Shown here piece after piece: positions 44,356-50,313 of a stretch of 50,313 nucleotides of DNA. This stretch comes from Gammaproteobacteria bacterium UBA3067 (GTDB lineage: Bacteria; Pseudomonadota; Gammaproteobacteria; Pseudomonadales; UBA3067). Positions within the stretch are counted from its first letter, which is position 1. Every line of letters starts with the position of its first letter. Under the pieces are notes generated by a model, which saw nothing but the letters and a program-made list of their open reading frames with translations, did not search any database and had not been told where the DNA came from. Location: the NCBI GenBank assembly GCA_002366835.1, contig DFBZ01000042.1, positions 1 to 50,313 of the forward strand. Direction: 5' to 3'. A program made the position numbers and the translations under genes.

Positions 44356-45759
44356 ATGACGATTGGGAGCATGCTTATAAATGGTGAGCTTTATCATGGG
44401 GATGATAGTTTTTCCGTAGTGAATCCAGCGACGGGTGAGGTGTTTGGCCACGCACCTGAATGCCGTCAGGCACAGTTGGACAAGGCGATCGAGGGTGCTG
44501 CGGGTGCTTTTTATACTTGGCGACAGGATATAGAGCTGAGGCGTAATGCTCTTAAACACGTTGCGGAATTAATTCAGACTAATTGCGATGCAATTGCTCA
44601 CCTCTTGACCCTGGAGCAAGGCAAACCGCTGGATAAAGCCAAGTCTGAGGTCAGAACATCCTCCTTGCAGGTTCAATTTGCTGCGGCCGCTCAAATTCCT
44701 GTGGAGGTATTGCAAGATACAGATCAGGCTTTGATCAAATTAGTTCACAAACCATTCGGAGTGGTTGCGGCTATTACACCGTGGAACTTCCCCGTGAGTA
44801 TTGCCATGGGAAAGGTGGCCACGGCCTTGATTGCGGGAAATGCCGTTATTCTTAAGCCATCCCCCTATACGCCACTTTCTACCTTGAAAATTGCGGAGGT
44901 AATTAAAGATGCATTACCCGCGGGGGTATTAAACATTATTTCCGGTTCAGACCCTCTTGGGGCCGCCCTAACGGCACATCCCCTCATTAGGAAAATTGAT
45001 TTTACTGGCTCAGTGGGAACCGGCAAGCGCGTGGCTGCGGCTGCTGCGCCTGATTTAAAGCGTTTTACTTTGGAGCTGGGGGGAAATGATCCCGCGATAG
45101 TGCTACCCGATGCGAACCCGAAAAAAATAGCCAAGGCTATTTTCTGGGGAGCGTTTGCCAACTCTGGGCAGGTGTGTATCGCAGCAAAACGGCTTTATGT
45201 ACATGAATCCATCAAAGAAGCTCTAACGACTGAATTAGCAGCGCTTGCAGAGCAGGCAAAGGTGGGTAATGGTCTGGATGAAGATACCCGGCTTGGGCCG
45301 ATCAATAACCAGGCACAATTTGAGCGGGTGACCACCTTGGTGGAAGAGGCCAAAGGCGCTGGCGCACGGGTAGTCACCGGTGGTGATGCTCTGGGCCAAG
45401 GCTACTGTTTTCAAAATACCATATTGACCGATTTGGATGATAATGCACGGATAGTACAGGAAGAGCAGTTCGGGCCTGTTTTGCCGATTTTGGCTTACCA
45501 AGATATTAATGACGTAGTGAGCCGCGCAAACAATACCCACTTTGGTTTAGGCTCCTCTATTTGGACAGAGGATCTTCCGCAGGCAGAAGTGCTCGCAGAG
45601 CGCATCGAGGCAGGTACCACCTGGGTTAATCAGCACTTGGCGTTGTCGCCTTTGGCACCCTTTGGGGGAACTAAGTGGTCAGGAGTTGGTTATATCGGTG
45701 GCAAGTGGGGCATTGAAGGCGCAACCGAATTGCAGGTTATTAATATCAAACGCGCTTAG
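44356..45759 (+). CDS. NAD(P)-dependent aldehyde dehydrogenase
   Basis: The 467-residue enzyme has the ALDH landmarks: AITPWNFPVS, the nucleotide fold GNAVILKPSPYTPLSTLKIAEV, FTGSVGTGKRV, the general base Glu in TLELGGNDPAIV and the nucleophile Cys in NSGQVCIAAKR, with EEQFGPVLPI near the end. It oxidises an aldehyde to the acid; sequence alone points to the broad medium-chain/succinate-semialdehyde-like group. A link to aldehydes from the AlkB-like enzyme 2 kb away is inference. Start: GGAGG (44344-44348) is 7 bases from ATG 44356; GTG 44353 is in frame. It is followed on the same strand by two small genes. Confidence 0.92.
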   Translation: MTIGSMLINGELYHGDDSFSVVNPATGEVFGHAPECRQAQLDKAIEGAAGAFYTWRQDIELRRNALKHVAELIQTNCDAIAHLLTLEQGKPLDKAKSEVRTSSLQVQFAAAAQIPVEVLQDTDQALIKLVHKPFGVVAAITPWNFPVSIAMGKVATALIAGNAVILKPSPYTPLSTLKIAEVIKDALPAGVLNIISGSDPLGAALTAHPLIRKIDFTGSVGTGKRVAAAAAPDLKRFTLELGGNDPAIVLPDANPKKIAKAIFWGAFANSGQVCIAAKRLYVHESIKEALTTELAALAEQAKVGNGLDEDTRLGPINNQAQFERVTTLVEEAKGAGARVVTGGDALGQGYCFQNTILTDLDDNARIVQEEQFGPVLPILAYQDINDVVSRANNTHFGLGSSIWTEDLPQAEVLAERIEAGTTWVNQHLALSPLAPFGGTKWSGVGYIGGKWGIEGATELQVINIKRA

Positions 45760-45794
45760 CTTTATAAACTCAAATCAAATAGAAAGGTTAGGTG

Positions 45795-46373
45795 ATGACG
45801 GCGACAAATCAGGGTATGAACGACGATTACGGGCCACTCACGGTGCTACTTGGAACCTGGCGAGGAGGTAAGGGGCAGGATATTGCGCCCGACCCCGATG
45901 GAAAAGAGCAAAATCCCTACTATGAAAGCCTTATTTTTGAAGGTATTGGTGAGGTGGACAATGCCGAGAGCCAGCACCTTATGGCGGTGCGCTACCAGCA
46001 GCGGGTATGGCGGGATACAGATGACAAAGCCATTCATCATCAGCTTGGTTATTGGCTTTGGGATAAAAAAAGTGGCGAGGTAATGAATTCCTTTACGATT
46101 CCGCGTGGTGTTTGTGTGTTGGCAGGTGGCAGCGCTGAAGCTTCCTCTAAAAAAACGGTGCTCGATGTAAAGGCCAAAGCCGATGATGAGCAATGGGGTA
46201 TTCTCCAGTCACCGTTTATGAAAAATAACGCACGCACTCTGGAATTCAGCCAAAGGCTTTGTGTGGAAGGAGGCAGCCTTTCCTACGAACAAACTACCCT
46301 GGTGGATATTTACGGCAGTGTTTTTGAGCATACGGATAGTAGCCAGTTAAAGCATTTTATCGAGGACAAATAA
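45795..46373 (+). CDS. Nitrobindin-like heme-binding beta-barrel protein
   Basis: The 192-residue protein has the THAP4/nitrobindin (DUF1794) pattern: GPLTVLLGTWRGGKGQD, then YYESLIFEGIGEV and VRYQQRVWRDTDDKAIHHQLGYWLW. The WRG signature and a ten-stranded barrel are implied. It ends with a His near the C-terminus (SSQLKHFIEDK), where family members place the heme-iron ligand. Nitrobindins bind ferric heme and have peroxynitrite-isomerase activity in tested members. It follows aldehyde dehydrogenase by 35 bases and precedes a methyltransferase by 5 bases, so all three are probably one operon. The start ATG is supported by AAAGG 7 bases upstream. Confidence 0.8.
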   Translation: MTATNQGMNDDYGPLTVLLGTWRGGKGQDIAPDPDGKEQNPYYESLIFEGIGEVDNAESQHLMAVRYQQRVWRDTDDKAIHHQLGYWLWDKKSGEVMNSFTIPRGVCVLAGGSAEASSKKTVLDVKAKADDEQWGILQSPFMKNNARTLEFSQRLCVEGGSLSYEQTTLVDIYGSVFEHTDSSQLKHFIEDK

Positions 46374-46378
46374 TACCA

Positions 46379-47035
46379 ATGAAGCGTATCCCAGAGCCGG
46401 AATTAATGGATAGCCCTGAGCAGGTCAAGGCCTATGCCGATGAGGATTTTTCGGCAGCACACGATCAACTGGTCGCTGGTTTTGTTGAGCGCTTTCCCGG
46501 TGTTGGGCCAGAAACGTTATTGGATCTTGGTTGTGGCGCTGCCGATGTCACCCTGCGGTTTGCGCGGCGTTTTCCTCAAGCAGCAATCGTGGGTCTGGAT
46601 GCCGGCTCAAATATGCTGGCCCGTGCACGTTTGGAAGTGGCGGCTGCCGGTCTGGAAGACCGGGTTTCCCTCTTGCAGGCACATTTGCCTGATCACGCCT
46701 TATTACCGAAGTGCTTTGATGCCATTGTTAGCAATAGCCTACTGCACCATTTGAGTGACCCTAGTGTTTTGTGGGCCAGCATTAAAACAAGCGGGCGGGT
46801 TGGCGCGGCGGTGGCAGTAATGGATTTATTGCGACCGGAAGGCGAAACGAAGCTTGCCGAGCTGGTGGAAATGTATGCAGCTTCAGCCCCTCCCCTTCTC
46901 AAACAGGATTTTTCTCATTCTCTCGCAGCCGCTTATGACATCAATGAAATTGAAGCACAGCTGGAAATCGCTGAGCTAAATTTATCGGTGGAAGCAATCA
47001 GTGATCGTCATGTTCTGGTATGGGGCTATTTATAA
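46379..47035 (+). CDS. Class I SAM-dependent methyltransferase
   Basis: The 218-residue protein has the Rossmann SAM site LLDLGCGAADVTLRFARRFP, VGLDAGSNMLARAR, a motif with FDAIVSNSLLHHL and MDLLRP. It resembles UbiE/Methyltransf_11/25 small-molecule enzymes, but no closer assignment is possible. It starts 5 bases after the nitrobindin-like gene, and the two may be coupled. It is convergent with the alkyltransferase gene, 19 bases apart. Confidence 0.85.
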   Translation: MKRIPEPELMDSPEQVKAYADEDFSAAHDQLVAGFVERFPGVGPETLLDLGCGAADVTLRFARRFPQAAIVGLDAGSNMLARARLEVAAAGLEDRVSLLQAHLPDHALLPKCFDAIVSNSLLHHLSDPSVLWASIKTSGRVGAAVAVMDLLRPEGETKLAELVEMYAASAPPLLKQDFSHSLAAAYDINEIEAQLEIAELNLSVEAISDRHVLVWGYL

Positions 47036-47054
47036 CGGTGCAAGTTATAACCCT

Positions 47055-47924
47055 TTAGCGCAAAGCCTCTGAGCAGCATTCCAAGCCGATCATCGCCGCC
47101 TTGCGCTCCTCGCCCCAACGATAGTTATTCAACACGCCGCTACCGCGAATAACCCGGTGACAGGGAATTAAATAAGCGACCTGATTATGCGCAATGGCGG
47201 ATGCCGCAGCCCTTACCGCAGAGGGTTTTCCTATGGAATCTGCCACCTGCTGGTAGGAATACAGCTCGCCATCTTTAATGTTGAGCAGAGCCTCCCATAC
47301 CTTGATTTGAAAGGGGCTGCCCTTGAGTAATACGGTGATGGTTTGTTGAGCCCCGGTTGAGGGGGTAAAAACCTGATCAAATACACTTGTTGTGCGCCGT
47401 TCATCGCGAATGGTTTCTGCCTCGGGCCATTCTATATTCAATTCTTGAGCGATTTCATCCCCTTCTTCGGCTGTATCAAAAAAGGCCAGCTTGCAGATGC
47501 CTCGATGGGTCAGGGCGATGAAGCAATAACCAAAGGGGCAGCTATGAACCCCGTAGGCTATTTCCAGGCCCTGGCCAAGCTGTCGATATTCACCGGGAGT
47601 AACGGCTTCACAGCGAATCATCAGGTCATGCAAGCGACTACTACCACTTAAACCGCTGGCCAGTGCACTGTCTGCAACAGCGTGTTCCCGGAGTTGTAAC
47701 TTGGCATTCTCCTTGGTGATGTATTGCAGAAATTGCTTGGGAGAAACCCCTGCCCACTCGGTGAAAATACGTTGTAGGTGGGAATCACTCAGGCCAACAA
47801 ATGCAGATACTTCCGATAAGCTCGGTTGATGTGGCTGGTGTTTGATCAGGTAAGCAAGGGCCTTGCTTACCCTGTTGTAGTTGGCATGTTGTGGGCTGAT
47901 ATCGGGCATATTGGTCACTCGCAT
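47055..47924 (-). CDS. AraC-HTH plus O6-methylguanine-DNA methyltransferase (Ada-like, short)
   Basis: The 289-residue protein has an AraC-type HTH domain (about 15-115; PSLSEVSAFVGLSDSHLQRIFTEWAGVSPKQFLQYI), an alkyltransferase N-terminal region and the active site IPCHRVIRGSG with acceptor Cys255. It repairs O6-alkylguanine by suicide transfer. It lacks the N-terminal zinc domain of E. coli Ada whose Cys is methylated by phosphotriesters, so it is unlikely to be switched by that signal; this is a common short form. The ATG at 47909 (residue 6) is an alternative start; neither has a strong ribosome site. Confidence 0.92.
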   Translation of the reverse strand: MRVTNMPDISPQHANYNRVSKALAYLIKHQPHQPSLSEVSAFVGLSDSHLQRIFTEWAGVSPKQFLQYITKENAKLQLREHAVADSALASGLSGSSRLHDLMIRCEAVTPGEYRQLGQGLEIAYGVHSCPFGYCFIALTHRGICKLAFFDTAEEGDEIAQELNIEWPEAETIRDERRTTSVFDQVFTPSTGAQQTITVLLKGSPFQIKVWEALLNIKDGELYSYQQVADSIGKPSAVRAAASAIAHNQVAYLIPCHRVIRGSGVLNNYRWGEERKAAMIGLECCSEALR

Positions 47925-48019
47925 AAAATGAATGGAGTTCGCGCATTATATGCCCCTTTTCGTAGACTGCAGACCCGATTCTTGCGCAGTCGATAACATA
48001 GCCCACTGGGGGCTTAGCA

Positions 48020-48655
48020 TTATTTCCCAGCTTTTTTTGCAACCTTGGCTGTTTTGGGGTCGATGTTGCTCTGAAGCCCAGAAGGAAAGTGTTTTTTGAA
48101 AACCCTTCCCCAACGCCTTTGATCAAAGCCGATCACATCGTTGAGAAACGGCTTAAGTTGGCGTACTTCTTTATCCGCCAGTTTGACGGCATCTTTATAG
48201 ACAGTGTCATTATAGTCTTCGACGATTTTGTTAAAGGCATCGATGTTGCGTTTGCGCAGGGATTTTGCTTCCCGCAGTGCCGCTTCAGGGGTTTTGTACA
48301 GGTGTTTTCTAAAGGCGCGATTGGTGGGTTTGCCCGTGGCCAAGTTGCGCAGATGGACGGCGTACACATCACAGGCCGTGCCGCTGCGCTCTACTTCCGT
48401 TTTGTCGTAGATGCCATGCCAGCCAGAGCTGGATTCTTTTGATTTCACCGGGCCCTTGAGGGGGCTCATCAGCACATTACGGGCAATAATGCCGTTTTTT
48501 TTCCAGATCTTATTGCGTTCTTTTAGCGCCGCCTTTAAGGACTCGTTGCTGAGACCTCCAAAAAAAGGCTGAACCTCTTTGCCGCCGACAGTGGCGCGTA
48601 CCTGGTAGCCTTTTATCTTATCTGAATCATGCTTGCTGATATTACAAAACCACAT
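48020..48655 (-). CDS. Possible tandem AP2-like DNA-binding protein, function unknown
   Basis: From ATG 48655 the protein is 211 residues; AAAGG lies 8 bases before it, better than the ATG at 48673. Two segments (about 1-55 and 79-150 of this form) each look like three short strands and a helix: KGYQVRATVGGKEVQPFFGG with an Ala/Lys-rich helix, and GWHGIYDKTE ... CDVYAVHL ... FRKHLYKTPEAALREAK. This is the outline of AP2/ERF-like domains, found in bacteria in phage and mobile-element proteins. The protein is basic, and its C-terminus is Lys-rich. I am not sure of the fold. It stands alone, next to the ada-like gene, in an A/T-rich stretch. Confidence 0.6.
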   Translation of the reverse strand: MWFCNISKHDSDKIKGYQVRATVGGKEVQPFFGGLSNESLKAALKERNKIWKKNGIIARNVLMSPLKGPVKSKESSSGWHGIYDKTEVERSGTACDVYAVHLRNLATGKPTNRAFRKHLYKTPEAALREAKSLRKRNIDAFNKIVEDYNDTVYKDAVKLADKEVRQLKPFLNDVIGFDQRRWGRVFKKHFPSGLQSNIDPKTAKVAKKAGK

Positions 48656-49225
48656 AGGCACCGCCTTTTGCATCTTGGTTGTAGGGGGCGAATGAGAATG
48701 TTTGTGCTAAAACTCAAAGCGCTTAAATATTGAACGATTTCGACTAGGTTATTATTTATACAGTTTTGATGCAACGTTAGCTGTCATGGATTAACAGTAT
48801 TGATGAGTGGTAAGAGTGCCCAGGTGGTTTTTCTCGCTGCTTTTGATAGGGTTATTTCGGCTTGAATTTGGCCTAATTATTACTGTATCCCATTGTATTA
48901 ATTAGGCATCGTCAGGATCGATTGATTTCAATGGGTATTACCCCGTCGGGCAGAAAGTATTTATGTAACACTATGTAATTACGCGCCATGACTTATCGTT
49001 AGAGAGGTTGGGTCGGTCTGGCTGATTACCCAGGTTTATCGTGATAGGGGAGAAAACGCACTGTATGCGCTGTTCAACTGATTATTCAGAGCGGCCCATG
49101 CTTAAAAGCTTGATGCATATCAGTGCTTGCAAATTTAGAGGTGATTGGTCTAGGAATTCGATTACAATAGGCAGCAACATTTTATTCAAAGCGCATACAC
49201 ATCAAACTACGTTGGGATCTTATTC
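48656..49225. other. Long intergenic region before fbp
   Basis: About 570 A/T-rich bases hold no gene I can support. The longest frame (49041-49247) is Ser/Lys-rich without a recognisable domain. It must contain the fbp promoter; TACAAT at 49163-49168 is a good -10 but has no matching -35. No repeats or hairpins of note. Confidence 0.4.
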
Positions 49226-50236
49226 ATGGAAAGCATCAAAACTCTAGGCGAATTTATTCTTGATAATCAAAAGGACTACCCCGATGCCAGTGGCGAGTTG
49301 ACCTCGTTGTTCTCTTCCATTCGTCTTGCGGCCAAAGTGCTTCACCGCGAAATCAACAAAGCGGGTCTCGTTGATATCACCGGCTCTGCGGGTGATGAGA
49401 ATATTCAGGGGGAGCAGCAGCAAAAGCTGGATGTGTATGCCAATGAGCGTTTTAAAAATGCCCTGGCTCAACGCGGCGTGGTGTGTGGTATTGCCTCTGA
49501 GGAAGAGGAAGAGTTTGTTAAGTTTGAGGAAACAAAGAACCTGGAAGGTAAATATGTGGTCTTGATTGACCCCCTTGATGGCTCTTCAAATATCGATGTG
49601 AACGTTTCTGTGGGCACAATTTTTTCTGTATATCGCCGTGTTTCCGCCGTGGGCAGCAAAGTGACCGAGGCCGACTTTTTGCAACCCGGCCATCAGCAAG
49701 TGGCCGCCGGTTACGTGATTTACGGTTCCTCCACCATGATGGTGTACTCCACAGGCAGTGGTGTAAATGGTTTTACCTATGACCCCACTATTGGTGTGTT
49801 TTGTTTGTCCCATCCCGATTTGCAAGTGCCTGAGGATGGCAACATCTATTCCGTAAACGAAGGCAATTACATACGCTTTCCTGAGGGTGTAAAAAAATAT
49901 ATCAAATATTGTCAGGAAGAAGATGAAAGTACGAAGCGGCCCTATACTTCTCGTTACATCGGTTCATTGGTATCAGATTTTCACCGCAACCTGATTAAGG
50001 GTGGTATCTATCTCTACCCGACCTCGAGCCGATACCCAGACGGTAAACTGCGCTTACTTTACGAATGTAACCCCATGGCATATTTGATTGAACAAGCCGG
50101 TGGTAAGGCTATTTCTCATCCTGGTCAAAGGATATTGGACCTAGAGCCTTCTAAATTGCATCAGCGCTGCCCACTGTTTGTAGGTTCACCGAATATGGTG
50201 GATAAGCTTGCTCAGTTTATTGAGGAAAATGAATAA
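49226..50236 (+). CDS. fbp: Fructose-1,6-bisphosphatase, class I
   Basis: The 336-residue enzyme has ADP-site-like GIASEEEEEF, the metal site VVLIDPLDGSSNIDVNVSVGTIFSVYR, YVIYGSSTMMVYSTG, RYIGSLVSDFHRNLIKGGIYLYPT and the active-site region KLRLLYECNPMAYLIEQAGG. It removes the 1-phosphate from fructose-1,6-bisphosphate and is needed for gluconeogenesis. Length and motifs are normal. It stands alone on the plus strand. Start ATG 49226 is preceded by GGGATCTTATTC, a modest ribosome site. Confidence 0.97.
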   Translation: MESIKTLGEFILDNQKDYPDASGELTSLFSSIRLAAKVLHREINKAGLVDITGSAGDENIQGEQQQKLDVYANERFKNALAQRGVVCGIASEEEEEFVKFEETKNLEGKYVVLIDPLDGSSNIDVNVSVGTIFSVYRRVSAVGSKVTEADFLQPGHQQVAAGYVIYGSSTMMVYSTGSGVNGFTYDPTIGVFCLSHPDLQVPEDGNIYSVNEGNYIRFPEGVKKYIKYCQEEDESTKRPYTSRYIGSLVSDFHRNLIKGGIYLYPTSSRYPDGKLRLLYECNPMAYLIEQAGGKAISHPGQRILDLEPSKLHQRCPLFVGSPNMVDKLAQFIEENE

Positions 50237-50305
50237 GGCCTACCGCAGCGTGTAAGGCCGATTTAAGCGGGTCGATAATTTTGAATCGTATCAACAAGGA
50301 CGTTG

Positions 50306-50313
50306 ATGTGCTG
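50306..50313 (+). CDS. Possible start of the next gene (cut by window)
   Basis: AAGGA (50296-50300) is followed 5 bases later by ATG at 50306, and no stop precedes the window end. Only three codons are visible, so this is a guess from spacing. Confidence 0.25.

Overview
The window is chromosomal DNA of a gammaproteobacterium. Its core (11.3-40.7 kb) is ratA-rnfH, bamE, fur, recN, grpE-dnaK-dnaJ, dapB-carAB-greA, yhbY, rlmE-ftsH-folP-glmM-tpiA-secG, tRNA-Leu, initiator tRNA-Met, rimP-nusA-infB-rbfA-truB-rpsO-pnp. This order is like that of Pseudomonas and its relatives (Cellvibrio/Saccharophagus-like marine bacteria). Intermediate base composition, an AlkB-type monooxygenase and the accessory genes point to a cellvibrionad-like or related marine lineage. 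This placement is inference from gene order and protein character only.

Layout. (1) 1-6.8 kb: the end of a sensor histidine kinase, then a minus-strand operon of type II thioesterase, membrane-fusion protein and RND pump; the pump ends in a ribosome-modulation-factor-like tail. (2) 7.0-10.9 kb: a DUF4395-rhodanese membrane protein, an unlinked GspE/PilB-type ATPase behind a structured leader, NfeD, and two small genes (one with a fibronectin-III-like fold). (3) 11.3-40.7 kb: the housekeeping core, covering envelope assembly, iron regulation, recombination repair, heat shock, lysine/arginine/pyrimidine entry steps, ribosome biogenesis, proteolysis, folate, cell-wall sugar, glycolysis, secretion, and translation initiation/RNA decay. 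Sigma-32-type promoters precede grpE and dnaK, and an attenuator-like leader precedes carA. (4) 41.0-50.2 kb: accessory metabolism with an AlkB-like diiron monooxygenase, a small beta-rich protein, two hotdog-fold dehydratases, an aldehyde dehydrogenase, a nitrobindin-like protein, a methyltransferase, an Ada-type alkyltransferase, a probable tandem AP2-like DNA-binding protein and class I fructose-1,6-bisphosphatase.

The least ordinary signals are the RMF-like tail on the RND pump; a pair of inverted, MITE-like repeats placed exactly at the 3' ends of two genes 40 kb apart; an initiator tRNA with a U1:U72 mismatch instead of C1:A72; an apparent promoter-leader-terminator attenuator before carAB; and the AP2-like protein. 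I found no CRISPR array, rRNA gene, complete insertion sequence or phage module. No single gene set here is clearly a new defence or biosynthetic system; the findings are graded accordingly.
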